From Flavobacterium reichenbachii (lineage in GTDB: Bacteria; Bacteroidota; Bacteroidia; Flavobacteriales; Flavobacteriaceae): a stretch of DNA of 64,000 nucleotides. The stretch is from positions 190,713 to 254,712 of the forward strand of contig NZ_MUHF01000007.1 of NCBI RefSeq assembly GCF_002217435.1. The letters run 5' to 3'. The notes beneath the pieces are model-generated. The model saw only the letters and a program-made list of their open reading frames with translations. It did not search any database and was not told where the DNA came from. A program made the translations under genes and the position numbers. Positions 8,338-17,286 of the stretch are shown here, piece by piece. Positions within the stretch are counted from its first letter, which is position 1. Each line of letters begins with the position of its first letter.

Positions 8338-9145
8338 TTTCTTTCATTTTATTTTTATAAACAATCTTTGCGATCAGAATACTTACTTCATATATAATTA
8401 GCATTGGTATTGCAACAATGGTTTGACTCACAACATCTGGAGGTGTTACAATTGCAGCGATAATCAAAATAATTATTACGGCATATTTCCAATATTTCCT
8501 TAAAAAAACAGGAGTTACAAGTCCTAATTTGGTTAAGAAATAAATAGCGATTGGCAGTTCAAAAAATATGGCGCTGCCTAATACACTTGTTTTTACCATT
8601 CCCATATAAGACTCCAGTGTAAATTGGTTTTTTACGACATCACTCACAGAGAAGGTTGCAACGAAATTTACAGACATCGGAATTACAATGAAATACCCAA
8701 ATAATACTCCCAAAAAGAAAAGCAGGGAAGAGGTGAAGATAAAAACTTTTGCATTTTTACGTTCTTTCTCATATAAAGCAGGGCTGATAAATTTCCAGAT
8801 TTCCCATAATATATAAGGAAAACTTAGAATAAAACCGGCCAGAATACACATCCATACAAAGATGTTTACCTGTCCTTCCATTTCTGTGTTTTGAATAATA
8901 AAATTCAGCTCGGTAATACAAATGCTGTCTGCAAAACCCAATTGGTGCGATAAATCACAGAACCATACATAAGTAAAAAATGTGGGTCTTATTGGCCCTA
9001 AAATAATTTGATCAAATAAATAATCACTAACAAAATAAGTAACAAATGCCATAATGCATATTGCAATTGTACTTCTAACTAATAACCATCTTAATTCTTC
9101 AAGATGATCTAAAAATGACATCTCGCCAAGGTTTTTTTTTGCCAT
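8330..9145 (-). CDS. tatC: Sec-independent protein translocase TatC
   Basis: The 271-residue inner membrane protein has six predicted helices and the N-terminal signature MSFLDHLEELRWLLVRS (conserved F-x-H-x-x-E-L-R), which recognises twin-arginine signal peptides. FISPALYEKERK and the later FELPIAIYFLTKLG are also typical. It works with TatA/B, which are not in the window. Its ATG overlaps the stop of kdsD (TAATG), and its 3' end overlaps the AhpD-like gene, so the three form one operon. Confidence 0.95.
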   Translation of the reverse strand: MAKKNLGEMSFLDHLEELRWLLVRSTIAICIMAFVTYFVSDYLFDQIILGPIRPTFFTYVWFCDLSHQLGFADSICITELNFIIQNTEMEGQVNIFVWMCILAGFILSFPYILWEIWKFISPALYEKERKNAKVFIFTSSLLFFLGVLFGYFIVIPMSVNFVATFSVSDVVKNQFTLESYMGMVKTSVLGSAIFFELPIAIYFLTKLGLVTPVFLRKYWKYAVIIILIIAAIVTPPDVVSQTIVAIPMLIIYEVSILIAKIVYKNKMKENV

Positions 9146-10110
9146 TATACTATTCCTTCTTTTAAAATGTCATGTAAATGTAATACTCCTTTGTACTCTC
9201 CGTTATCTGAAACGATAAGTTGTGTTATCGCAAAATCTTCTAAAATATTTAAAGCATCAACTGCCATAGTTTCTGAAGATACTGATTTAGGATTTTTTGA
9301 CATAATATCTCTTGCAGTTAAGTCAGCAATAGTATCTACGTCATTTAGCATTCTTCGGATGTCTCCATCGGTAATAATACCAATGATTTTGTTGTTTTCT
9401 ATCACAGCAGTTACGCCCAGCCTTTTTTCAGAGATCTCAAAAATAACCTTTTTTACTGAAGTTTCAGGTGAAACCATAGGTTTTAAAGAGTGTTCGATCA
9501 TATCTTTTACACGAAGCAAAAGTTTTTTTCCTAAAGCGCCTCCCGGATGATAAACTGCAAAATCTTCAGGTTTAAAATCACGCATTTCCATTAAGCAAAC
9601 TGCAAGGGCATCACCCATTACAAGCTGAGCAGTAGTACTGTTTGTAGGAGCCAGGTTTATTGGGCATGCCTCCATGTCTACTGTGGTATTAAGTATGTAA
9701 TCTGAACCTTTTGCCAAAAAAGAAGTTACATTTCCTGTTATGGCAATTAATGTGTTTCCAAAACGTTTTAGTAAGGGAACTAAAACTTTTATTTCGGGAC
9801 TGTTGCCGCTTTTTGAAATGCAGATTATAATGTCATCATTTTGAATCATTCCCAAATCACCATGAATAGCTTCTGACGCGTGCAGGAACATAGATGGTGT
9901 TCCGGTGGAGTTAAAAGTAGCTACCATTTTCTGAGCAATAATGGCACTTTTTCCAATGCCTGTAACGATCAGGCGACCTTTGGTTTCGTAAATTCGTTGA
10001 ACTGCTTCGGAGAAATTTTCGTCCAGAAAATCAATTAGTTTTGTAATTGCTTCACTTTCAGAGAGTATTGTTTTTTTTGCTATTGCTAATATATTTTCTT
10101 TCGTGATCAA
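9145..10110 (-). CDS. kdsD: Arabinose-5-phosphate isomerase (KpsF/GutQ family)
   Basis: The enzyme converts ribulose-5-phosphate to arabinose-5-phosphate, the first step to Kdo for LPS. An N-terminal SIS domain has GIGKSAIIAQKMVATFNSTG, LHASEAIHGDLGMI and SKSGNSPE; a C-terminal CBS pair has IITDGDIRRML and LHLHDIL. I place the start at a TTG at 10110 (L-I-T-K-E-N-I-L), giving 321 residues, the usual length. The longer frame from 10206 overlaps recQ and contains the likely promoter, so its first 32 residues should not be real. It heads the kdsD-tatC-AhpD operon. Confidence 0.9.
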   Translation of the reverse strand: MITKENILAIAKKTILSESEAITKLIDFLDENFSEAVQRIYETKGRLIVTGIGKSAIIAQKMVATFNSTGTPSMFLHASEAIHGDLGMIQNDDIIICISKSGNSPEIKVLVPLLKRFGNTLIAITGNVTSFLAKGSDYILNTTVDMEACPINLAPTNSTTAQLVMGDALAVCLMEMRDFKPEDFAVYHPGGALGKKLLLRVKDMIEHSLKPMVSPETSVKKVIFEISEKRLGVTAVIENNKIIGIITDGDIRRMLNDVDTIADLTARDIMSKNPKSVSSETMAVDALNILEDFAITQLIVSDNGEYKGVLHLHDILKEGIV

Positions 10111-10126
10111 AACAGAATATTTAAAA

Positions 10127-10157
10127 TTTGTATGTATAAAAGAAAGTTGTATCTTTA
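10127..10157 (+). promoter_or_regulatory. recQ promoter (TTTG-N19-TATCTTTA)
   Basis: TTTG at 10127-10130 and TATCTTTA at 10150-10157 are separated by 19 bases, the spacing expected for Bacteroidota promoters. The -7 element differs from TAnnTTTG only at its last base. recQ starts at 10197. Confidence 0.55.
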
Positions 10158-10164
10158 TGTGTTG

Positions 10165-10172
10165 CAAATTTA
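10165..10172 (-). promoter_or_regulatory. kdsD -7 box
   Basis: On the minus strand TAAATTTG followed by C is an exact TAnnTTTGY match, 55 bases upstream of the TTG start at 10110. It lies just beyond the recQ -7 box on the other strand, so the two divergent promoters are interleaved. Confidence 0.5.
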
Positions 10173-10196
10173 TACAAATTACCATTAATATAAAGA

Positions 10197-12392
10197 ATGA
10201 ATTCAAACGAAATTGAAATACACAAGGAATTAAAGAAGTATTTCGGCTTTAGCCAATTTAAAGGTTTGCAAGAGCAAGTCATTACAAGTATCTTAGGTAA
10301 AACGAATACTTTCGTTATAATGCCTACAGGCGGCGGCAAGTCTCTTTGTTATCAATTACCCGCTTTAATTCAGGACGGAACAGCTATTGTTGTTTCTCCT
10401 TTGATTGCTTTGATGAAAAATCAGGTTGATGCAATTCGAAGCCTTTCTTCAGAAAACGGAATTGCACATGTACTGAATTCCTCGCTTACTAAAACCGAAA
10501 TTGCCCAAGTTAAAAAAGATATCACTTCTGGATTGACAAAGCTGTTGTATGTGGCGCCGGAATCTCTTACAAAAGAAGAATATGTGTTGTTTTTACAAAG
10601 TGTGCCTATTTCTTTTGTAGCCATTGACGAAGCGCATTGTATATCAGAATGGGGTCATGATTTTAGGCCGGAATACAGGAACCTAAAAAATATAATAAAG
10701 CAATTAGGCCAAGTACCTATTATAGGTCTTACGGCAACTGCAACTCCAAAAGTTCAGGAAGATATTCTTAAAAATCTGGATATGTCTGATGCTAATACTT
10801 TTAAGGCATCTTTTAACAGACCCAATTTATATTACGAAGTACGTACAAAAACTAAAAATATTGAATCGGATATTATTCGATTTATCAAGCAGCATAAAGG
10901 CAAATCTGGAATTATTTACTGCTTAAGCCGTAAAAAAGTAGAATCGATTGCCGAAGTTCTGCAGGTAAACGGAATCAGTGCCGTTCCTTATCATGCAGGA
11001 TTAGATGCAAAAACACGAGCAAAACATCAGGATATGTTTTTGATGGAAGATGTAGATGTGGTGGTTGCAACAATCGCTTTCGGAATGGGAATTGACAAAC
11101 CAGACGTTCGTTTTGTCATTCACCACGATATTCCAAAATCATTAGAAAGTTATTATCAGGAAACCGGACGCGCAGGACGTGATGGCGGAGAAGGACATTG
11201 CCTGGCATATTACTCCTATAAAGATGTAGAAAAGCTGGAAAAATTCATGTCTGGCAAACCAGTTGCAGAACAGGAAATTGGTTTTGCACTGTTGCAGGAA
11301 GTTGTGGCTTACGCCGAAACCTCTATGTCGCGAAGAAAGTTCTTATTGCATTATTTTGGTGAAGAATTTGACAGCGAAACCGGAGAAGGAGCAGATATGG
11401 ATGATAACGTTCGTAATCCTAAAAATAAAATTGAAGCGCAAGATCAAGTTGTTAAATTGCTTGAAATCGTTCGTGATACCAAACATATCTATAAGTCAAA
11501 AGAAATTGTGTTTACCTTAATCGGACGTATCAATGCCGTTATTAAAGCACATAAAACAGATATACAATCCTTTTTTGGTTCAGGTTCTGATCACGATGAA
11601 AAATACTGGATGGCTTTGCTGCGACAAGTTCTCGTAACAGGTTATCTTTCAAAAGACATTGAGACTTACGGTGTTATAAAAATTACTCAGGAAGGTTTGG
11701 ATTTTATTAAAAACCCAGTTTCCTTCATGATGTCTGAAGATCACGAATATAGTGATGCAGAAGACGACGCTATTGTTGCCAGTTCAAAATCTTCTGCAAC
11801 TGCAGATGAAGTCTTGATGGGAATGCTTCGCGAACTGCGTAAAAAAGTAGCCAAAAAACTTGGAGTTCCTCCATTTGTCGTTTTTCAGGATCCTTCTCTT
11901 GAAGATATGGCATTAAAATATCCAATTACGCTACAGGAATTATACAATATTCATGGTGTTGGCGAGGGAAAAGCAAAAAAATACGGAGCAGATTTTGTTA
12001 CACTAATCAGTCGTTATGTAGAAGATAATGATGTCATTCGTCCAGATGATTTAGTCGTAAAATCTACAGGAGTAAACTCTGCAAATAAATTATATATCAT
12101 TCAGAATATTGACAGGAAATTATCATTAAAAGATATCGCTTCTGCGAAAGGACTTTCGATGGATGCTCTGATCAAAGAAATGGAAATGATCGTATACGCA
12201 GGAACCAAATTAAATATTAAATATTGGGTTGATGATATGCTTGATGATGATCAGCAAGAAGAAATTCACGATTATTTCATGGAATCTGAATCTGATAAAA
12301 TCGAAGACGCACTAAAAGAATTTGACGGTGATTATGATATTGATGAATTGCGTTTGATGCGTATTAAATTTATTAGTGAAGTAGCGAACTAA
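10197..12392 (+). CDS. recQ: ATP-dependent DNA helicase RecQ
   Basis: The 731-residue superfamily 2 helicase unwinds recombination and replication intermediates 3' to 5'. Walker A PTGGGKSLCYQLPAL (about residues 42-55), the DEAH box IDEAHCISEWGHDFRPEYR (from about 143) and the arginine-finger motif QETGRAGRDG are intact. An RQC winged-helix region follows, then an HRDC domain (about 545-620) with PPFVVFQDPSLEDMALKYP and a C-terminal extension common in Bacteroidota RecQ. It is divergent from kdsD and is followed after 10 bases by two genes of unknown function that may be cotranscribed. Confidence 0.96.
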   Translation: MNSNEIEIHKELKKYFGFSQFKGLQEQVITSILGKTNTFVIMPTGGGKSLCYQLPALIQDGTAIVVSPLIALMKNQVDAIRSLSSENGIAHVLNSSLTKTEIAQVKKDITSGLTKLLYVAPESLTKEEYVLFLQSVPISFVAIDEAHCISEWGHDFRPEYRNLKNIIKQLGQVPIIGLTATATPKVQEDILKNLDMSDANTFKASFNRPNLYYEVRTKTKNIESDIIRFIKQHKGKSGIIYCLSRKKVESIAEVLQVNGISAVPYHAGLDAKTRAKHQDMFLMEDVDVVVATIAFGMGIDKPDVRFVIHHDIPKSLESYYQETGRAGRDGGEGHCLAYYSYKDVEKLEKFMSGKPVAEQEIGFALLQEVVAYAETSMSRRKFLLHYFGEEFDSETGEGADMDDNVRNPKNKIEAQDQVVKLLEIVRDTKHIYKSKEIVFTLIGRINAVIKAHKTDIQSFFGSGSDHDEKYWMALLRQVLVTGYLSKDIETYGVIKITQEGLDFIKNPVSFMMSEDHEYSDAEDDAIVASSKSSATADEVLMGMLRELRKKVAKKLGVPPFVVFQDPSLEDMALKYPITLQELYNIHGVGEGKAKKYGADFVTLISRYVEDNDVIRPDDLVVKSTGVNSANKLYIIQNIDRKLSLKDIASAKGLSMDALIKEMEMIVYAGTKLNIKYWVDDMLDDDQQEEIHDYFMESESDKIEDALKEFDGDYDIDELRLMRIKFISEVAN

Positions 12393-12402
12393 AATTTTTT
12401 TT

Positions 12403-13158
12403 ATGAGATTTTCGAAAATCTATTTCATTTTAGCTTTTTTGATTTCAGTTAAATTATTTGCCACTGCTCAAGCTCCTGATTATTTGATAATCGGGAAGGA
12501 TACTTTGTCAATTCAGTCGAATCCTTTACAAGAATATTTTGAAGCACATCCAATACCGAAAAATTTAATTACTATAATCTCAAGTGGAAATTGGAGAGGT
12601 TATATTGCTTATTTTCAATTTTTGGATGGAAAATTAGTGGTCGAAAATATTTATAAAGAAGAGGCTAAAGAAAATGATAAAGCTCAGACAGATTTCGTTC
12701 TAACTTCAATTTATAAGGAAGTTTTTGGTGATAATAAAAATTTTGAATGTAATTTTTATTCAGGGCTTTTAATTTGTCCTTCCGGAAAAATGCTGCAGTA
12801 TGTTCATATGGGGTATAGTTCTTTATTCGAAAATTATACATTAATAGAATTAAAAGACGGCATTAATATAAAATCTAAAAAAATTACCGGTGAAGAATTT
12901 ATGGATTTTAAAAAGAAATATTTTAAATACTATAAAAAGACTGACGAATACAAACAAAAAGCAAAAGAATTTAAAGAAATGACGGCTGATCAAGATAAGG
13001 TTTTAAATGAATTGATGTCTGAAAAATCAAATAATAATAAAGAAAATAAATATTTAAAACAGAAAGAAGCTGATTACAAAGCTGACAAACAAGTTGAATC
13101 TTTTATGTTTATTTTTTTAAACGATTACATGAAAACAATTGAAATTCCCTTGAATTAA
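12403..13158 (+). CDS. Secreted protein of unknown function
   Basis: I do not recognise this 251-residue protein. A signal peptide (about 1-22, ending ATAQA) is followed by a mixed alpha/beta region with SGNWRGYIAYFQFLDGKLV and a lone Cys pair near residues 110-126. The last third (about 180-235) is strongly charged and lysine-rich, probably helical or coiled-coil. No catalytic motif is apparent. It starts 10 bases after recQ and ends 4 bases before the next secreted small protein, so the three may be one transcript. A periplasmic or outer-membrane-associated location is inferred from the signal peptide. Confidence 0.6.
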   Translation: MRFSKIYFILAFLISVKLFATAQAPDYLIIGKDTLSIQSNPLQEYFEAHPIPKNLITIISSGNWRGYIAYFQFLDGKLVVENIYKEEAKENDKAQTDFVLTSIYKEVFGDNKNFECNFYSGLLICPSGKMLQYVHMGYSSLFENYTLIELKDGINIKSKKITGEEFMDFKKKYFKYYKKTDEYKQKAKEFKEMTADQDKVLNELMSEKSNNNKENKYLKQKEADYKADKQVESFMFIFLNDYMKTIEIPLN

Positions 13159-13162
13159 TCCT

Positions 13163-13582
13163 ATGAAAAAAACATCATTATTATTTACATCACTTGGTCT
13201 TTTGGTATTGACAATGTTAATTTTTGGTTTTTCTACAGAAAAGAAAGAACAAGATTCTAAATTAATTGGAGTCTGGAAAGGTTTTGAAGTTGAAAAACAG
13301 ATCGAAGGCGTAGAAAAACACTGGATCCAGCAAAGATTTGAAAACGGAACATATGTAATTATGTTTACCACAAAAGAAGATTGTCAAATAGAAACCTTTA
13401 CTGAAAAAGGGAAATGGTGGACAGAAAAAGGAAAGTTTTATGAGCTTTCTTCTACTGCAAAAGATCCTGAAGTGTATAGCTATGAAATGAAGAATGATGA
13501 AGTAGTAGAATTTAAAAGCATAAAACTTTCAGGAGAAAAAAAGGAAACCTACACATTCAGTGATTATAAAATTAGTTTTTAA
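13163..13582 (+). CDS. Small secreted lipocalin-like protein, function unknown
   Basis: The 139-residue protein has an N-terminal hydrophobic segment (about 5-24) without a lipobox cysteine at its end, then KLIGVWKGFEVEKQIEG and a run of beta-like strands (RFENGTYVIMF, ETFTEKGKWWTEKGKFYEL). The 'L-x-G-x-W' opening followed by repeated strand-turn units resembles small lipocalin-like or DUF-type beta-barrel proteins frequent in Bacteroidota. Function is unknown. It starts 4 bases after the upstream unknown gene. Confidence 0.6.
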   Translation: MKKTSLLFTSLGLLVLTMLIFGFSTEKKEQDSKLIGVWKGFEVEKQIEGVEKHWIQQRFENGTYVIMFTTKEDCQIETFTEKGKWWTEKGKFYELSSTAKDPEVYSYEMKNDEVVEFKSIKLSGEKKETYTFSDYKISF

Positions 13583-13621
13583 TTTTATTTCAAAAAAAAA
13601 CGAATCTCGAATTATCGGGAT

Positions 13622-13670
13622 AAATTCCAAATTCCAGACAACATAGTCACTTGGAATGTGGAATTTTTTT
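13622..13670. terminator. bidirectional terminator between convergent genes
   Basis: AAATTCCAAATTCCA (from 13623) pairs with TTGGAATGTGGAATTT, followed by a T-run on the plus strand. It separates the lipocalin-like gene from the 79-residue gene read the other way. Confidence 0.6.
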
Positions 13671-13678
13671 ATTGAATT

Positions 13679-13918
13679 TTATCCTTCGTACAACTCTCCT
13701 CGATGTGGTTTTAAAGCATCTCTTACCGAAATCATATTTTCATCGGTGACAACCATAAAAGCAATCGCGTGCATTTCGTTTATGATTTTGTATCCCGTAA
13801 TATTTAATGGTAATTTTTCGATTGCAATATATTCTTTTAAATGAATTTCATGATGTTCGGCTGTTTTTTCAGAAGCCGGACCGCGAAAATCCCAAATCAG
13901 TTTTATTTTTCTAGACAT
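13679..13918 (-). CDS. Conserved small protein of unknown function
   Basis: This 79-residue cytosolic protein is rich in His and charged residues: MSRKIKLIWDFRG, then TAEHHEIHLKEYIAIE, and a C-terminal HRGELYEG. It has no signal peptide or membrane segment. The length and alternating pattern suggest a ferredoxin-like alpha/beta monomer. I regard it as real because it has a terminator at its 3' end and uses typical codons. Similar short proteins occur in Bacteroidota, but I know of no function. Confidence 0.55.
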   Translation of the reverse strand: MSRKIKLIWDFRGPASEKTAEHHEIHLKEYIAIEKLPLNITGYKIINEMHAIAFMVVTDENMISVRDALKPHRGELYEG

Positions 13919-13920
13919 TT

Positions 13921-13965
13921 TTTTTAAGGTGCAAAGGTTCAGAGAGGCAAAGGTACAAAGGTTAG
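13921..13965. repeat. GCAAAGGTTCAGAGAGGCAAAGG-type simple repeat
   Basis: GGTGCAAAGGTTCAGAG, GGCAAAGGTACAAAGG is a short degenerate tandem of 'caaagg' units immediately upstream of the small gene on the minus strand. A closely similar string occurs at 59954-59990, suggesting a dispersed intergenic element. Confidence 0.4.
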
Positions 13966-14012
13966 TTTGAAATTGGATTTAATATTAAACAAGTAATTTC
14001 AATTCAAAGTGT

Positions 14013-14020
14013 TATTTTTG
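14013..14020 (+). promoter_or_regulatory. -7 box that decides the start of the DUF5362-like gene
   Basis: TATTTTTG matches TAnnTTTG. It lies downstream of an upstream in-frame start at 14009 and 30 bases before the ATG at 14051, so the later ATG is preferred. Confidence 0.4.
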
Positions 14021-14050
14021 CAGAATATTTTGTTTCTTAAAAATTCTGCA

Positions 14051-14473
14051 ATGGAAGAGAATTCAGTTTCTTGTAATTTACAATTTACCGATTTAGCCAA
14101 AAGTCATTTAAAGGCGGTTAGTAAATGGGTTTCTATAATTTCAATAATTGGATTAACTGTAATAATTATTGCAATTATTACTTCAGTATATGACTATATT
14201 GTAATTTCAAAAATAGATGATGTCCCTTCAGGAGGTGGTGTAGGTTATTTTATGATTTCGTTTATGACCTATTTTCTCTTCTTGGCGAGTGTTTTTTGTT
14301 TTTTACCAATGTATTTTTTGTATAAATTTTCTTCATGTCTTAAGATGGCTCTTGAAAATGATGATTCAGATTCATTGGAAATTTCATTTAGATATTTAAA
14401 ATTTCATTATATATCAATAGGGGTTTTGCCACTATGTATTTTTGTATATTTTTTAGTGGTTAGCATCTTTTAA
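14051..14473 (+). CDS. DUF5362-like membrane protein
   Basis: I start this at the ATG at 14051 (MEENSVSCNLQFTD), giving 140 residues. The N-terminus is acidic and soluble, then three hydrophobic segments follow, with PMYFLYKFSSCLKMAL and FRYLKFHY between the second and third. The order and spacing match the gene at 25029, so they are paralogues: both begin MEENSV/MEDNSV and share the 'P-x-Y-x-L-x-K-F' and 'F-x-Y-L-K-x-H-Y' motifs. The family, DUF5362 as I recall it, has no known function. Confidence 0.65.
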   Translation: MEENSVSCNLQFTDLAKSHLKAVSKWVSIISIIGLTVIIIAIITSVYDYIVISKIDDVPSGGGVGYFMISFMTYFLFLASVFCFLPMYFLYKFSSCLKMALENDDSDSLEISFRYLKFHYISIGVLPLCIFVYFLVVSIF

Positions 14474-14497
14474 TAATACTATTACCTTTCAATCAAA

Positions 14498-16057
14498 ATG
14501 CCAAGAGAACTTTTACTTCAGGTAACGCCGGAAATTGCATCAAACGAATTGCTGCTAAAAGACTATTTGTCTAAACAAATCAAAGTTTCTCTACAAGAAA
14601 TTCAACATATTACTATTTTAAAACGTTCAATTGATGCGCGCCAGAAAGCAATCAAAATCAATCTGAAAGTTATTATATATTTAAAAGGAGAACCGTTTCA
14701 GGAAATTAAAATCGAACTTCCTGTTTATAAAGACGTTTCTAATTCTCAAGAAGTAATTGTAGTTGGAGCAGGTCCGGCAGGACTTTTTGCTGCGCTGCAA
14801 TTGATAGAATTAGGTTTAAAGCCAATTGTATTAGAACGTGGAAAAGATGTTAGAGGACGCCGACGCGATTTAAAAGCAATCAATGTCGAGCATATTGTAA
14901 ACGAAGATTCTAATTATTGTTTTGGCGAAGGAGGAGCAGGAACGTATTCTGACGGAAAATTATATACGCGTTCTAAAAAGCGCGGCGATGTAACTCGTAT
15001 TTTAGAACTTTTGGTCGCTTTTGGAGCTTCAGAAGATATTTTGGTAGAAGCACATCCGCATATTGGAACTAATAAACTGCCAAAAATTATTGAAGATATT
15101 CGAAACAAAATCATAGAATTTGGCGGTAAGGTTTTGTTTGATACACGAGTAACCGATATCCTTGTGAAGAATAATGAAGTGGAAGGAATTGTAACTCAAA
15201 ATGGGGATAAGATCCTTGCAAATAAACTCATCTTAGCAACTGGACATTCAGCGCGTGATATTTTTGAATTATTAGATAGAAAGAAAATTTTAATCGAAGC
15301 TAAACCTTTTGCTTTAGGAGTTCGTGCCGAGCATTCGCAGGAATTAATAGATAGTATTCAGTACAGCTGTGATTATCGCGGCGAATATTTACCTCCGGCA
15401 CCTTATTCTATTGTAAAACAAGTTAACGGCCGTGGTATGTATTCATTCTGTATGTGTCCTGGAGGTGTAATTGCACCTTGCGCCACAAGTCCGGGTGAAG
15501 TGGTTACAAACGGCTGGTCACCATCTAAAAGGGATCAGGCAACAGCAAATTCCGGAATTGTAATCGAATTAAAATTAGAAGATTTTAAACCTTTTGCAAA
15601 ATTTGGCGCTTTGGCCGGAATGGAATTTCAAAAAAGTATTGAACAAAAAGCATGGCATTTGGCTGGACAAACTCAAAAAGTTCCGGCTCAAAGAATGATC
15701 GATTTTACCCAAAATAAGGTTTCTGCCGATATTCCTAAAACTTCTTACGTTCCGGGAACTACTTCGGTAGAAATGGGGCAGGTTTTTCCGGGATTTTTAT
15801 CGCAGATTTTACGCGAAGGTTTTAAAGAATTTGGTAAATCAATGCGTGGTTATTTGACAAACGAAGCGATTTTGCATGCGCCAGAAAGCAGAACTTCATC
15901 GCCTGTTAGAATTCCGAGAGATCCTATAACGTACGAGCATTTGCAGATAAAAGGTTTGTATCCGTGTGGAGAAGGAGCGGGATACGCGGGCGGAATTATT
16001 TCTGCAGCGATAGACGGCGAAAAATGTGCTTTGATGATTGCCGATACTTTAAAATAA
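14498..16057 (+). CDS. NAD(P)/FAD-dependent oxidoreductase (COG2509-type FAD protein)
   Basis: The 519-residue protein has a small N-terminal alpha/beta domain (about 1-80), then a Rossmann FAD-binding motif VIVVGAGPAGLFAALQLIEL with the downstream acidic residue in IVLERGKDVRGRR. Further hallmarks are NYCFGEGGAGTYSDGKLYTR and LATGHSARDIFELL, and a C-terminal CGEGAGYAGGIISAAIDG that closes the FAD site. This layout belongs to the uncharacterised FAD-dependent dehydrogenase family COG2509. The substrate is unknown. It stands alone between a DUF5362-like gene and an unknown gene. Confidence 0.85.
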   Translation: MPRELLLQVTPEIASNELLLKDYLSKQIKVSLQEIQHITILKRSIDARQKAIKINLKVIIYLKGEPFQEIKIELPVYKDVSNSQEVIVVGAGPAGLFAALQLIELGLKPIVLERGKDVRGRRRDLKAINVEHIVNEDSNYCFGEGGAGTYSDGKLYTRSKKRGDVTRILELLVAFGASEDILVEAHPHIGTNKLPKIIEDIRNKIIEFGGKVLFDTRVTDILVKNNEVEGIVTQNGDKILANKLILATGHSARDIFELLDRKKILIEAKPFALGVRAEHSQELIDSIQYSCDYRGEYLPPAPYSIVKQVNGRGMYSFCMCPGGVIAPCATSPGEVVTNGWSPSKRDQATANSGIVIELKLEDFKPFAKFGALAGMEFQKSIEQKAWHLAGQTQKVPAQRMIDFTQNKVSADIPKTSYVPGTTSVEMGQVFPGFLSQILREGFKEFGKSMRGYLTNEAILHAPESRTSSPVRIPRDPITYEHLQIKGLYPCGEGAGYAGGIISAAIDGEKCALMIADTLK

Positions 16058-16131
16058 TTTTGCCGTAATACTTTGTTATAATATGTTTCGTTTTAACTTT
16101 GGTTAAAGATCTAATTGTAACGATTAATAAA

Positions 16132-17220
16132 ATGGCAAACTTTTTTTCAAATTTATTTAATAGAAATAATGACCCTAAATCGATAATTTCCTTTGATGTT
16201 ATCGATCCCATTTATGCGTATTTGTATAATGAAGAAGGGAGTGTTGAATTAAAAATCAAAGGTATTCAGGAAACTGTTTTGGTGAATTTGTATTCATTTC
16301 CAACTTCTTTGGATCATGAAGAAGGAAGAGCCGAAATTGAAAAAGCCGGTTTTAAAAATGCGTACGAAGTTTTAAATGAACTTTATAAAAAAGTTGATAT
16401 TGGTGTTGTTTCTGAAGAAATAATGCAGCAGGAATTAGAATTTGATTTCATACATATTCAATTTTATTCTCAGCCAAGTGCAGAGATGAAAAAGTATTTT
16501 AATAAGGTTTTAAATAACTTTATTATCTTGTTTTGCTGTACCAATAGCTTAGAAATAAACGACTTTAAGATTTTATATACAGGCAGTCATTTTATAGATT
16601 ATACAAAAGGACTTTTAGATTCGGAAAAGCTGGATGTGAATACACCTAAAAATGAAACTCAGGAAATCGGGATCAAAGATTTTAAAACTGTTTTGCAGGG
16701 AATGTGCCAGTACATGAATATTGAAATTCCGGAAAGTGTAGAACTGCCTTCATCAGAAAATTTATTAGAAAGTGAAGAAGTGACAGAAAGTACTTTTGAG
16801 GAATTTGTCAAATTGGTTTCAAGAGGAAGCATTGAGGAAAAAGACCTTAAAAAACAAACTAAAAAGCTTTTTAAGAATTATAAAAAGGAAGCAAAAGAAT
16901 ATTACAGTATTGTAGAGGATCATTTTGCATTTTTTGAAAGTATAGATTCCTGGAACAGCGATTGGAAATTTGATCCCGAAGATGCGATATATTTTATTTC
17001 TTATATGCTGGGTGAAGATTTTACATTTGATTATCCTGAAGAAACCTATAGTCATAATCTGTTTCCATATATTCAATCTGAATTAGAAAAATTGAATTTG
17101 GAATTATTAACTTATGATACGCAAGGAGATAATTATTTGTTTTTTGTTGCAAATAAAGAGGATGTTGAAAGAATTTTAGAATTGTCAGAATTAACGAAGA
17201 TTGAAGTTAATCAGTTGTAA
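16132..17220 (+). CDS. Unknown acidic cytosolic protein, possible DUF6630-like C-terminus
   Basis: I choose the ATG at 16132 (MANFFSNLFNR) over a TTG 33 bases upstream, giving 362 residues. There is no signal peptide. The N-terminal ~180 residues hold alternating strands and helices with FDVIDPIYAYLYNEEG; a Ser/Glu-rich linker follows at about 205-225. The C-terminal ~145 residues contain WKFDPEDAIYFISYMLG and LLTYDTQGDNYLFFVANKED, which resemble the DUF6630 pattern; this is a weak recollection. Two domains joined by an acidic linker suggest a fusion. Function is unknown. Confidence 0.55.
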   Translation: MANFFSNLFNRNNDPKSIISFDVIDPIYAYLYNEEGSVELKIKGIQETVLVNLYSFPTSLDHEEGRAEIEKAGFKNAYEVLNELYKKVDIGVVSEEIMQQELEFDFIHIQFYSQPSAEMKKYFNKVLNNFIILFCCTNSLEINDFKILYTGSHFIDYTKGLLDSEKLDVNTPKNETQEIGIKDFKTVLQGMCQYMNIEIPESVELPSSENLLESEEVTESTFEEFVKLVSRGSIEEKDLKKQTKKLFKNYKKEAKEYYSIVEDHFAFFESIDSWNSDWKFDPEDAIYFISYMLGEDFTFDYPEETYSHNLFPYIQSELEKLNLELLTYDTQGDNYLFFVANKEDVERILELSELTKIEVNQL

Positions 17221-17286
17221 TTTAATTTGTTTTGTTTATAATCTTGTTAGCACTGCTTGTGCTTCTGAAAACTGATTACTGTTTCT

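Noticed and set aside
9167..9550. Plus-strand open frame of 127 residues opposite kdsD
   Set aside because: Serine- and isoleucine-rich shadow of the CBS-domain region of kdsD.
10110..10206. N-terminal extension of kdsD from an ATG at 10206
   Set aside because: It overlaps recQ and the likely promoters of both genes, and its 32 residues have no family resemblance; the TTG at 10110 gives the normal length.
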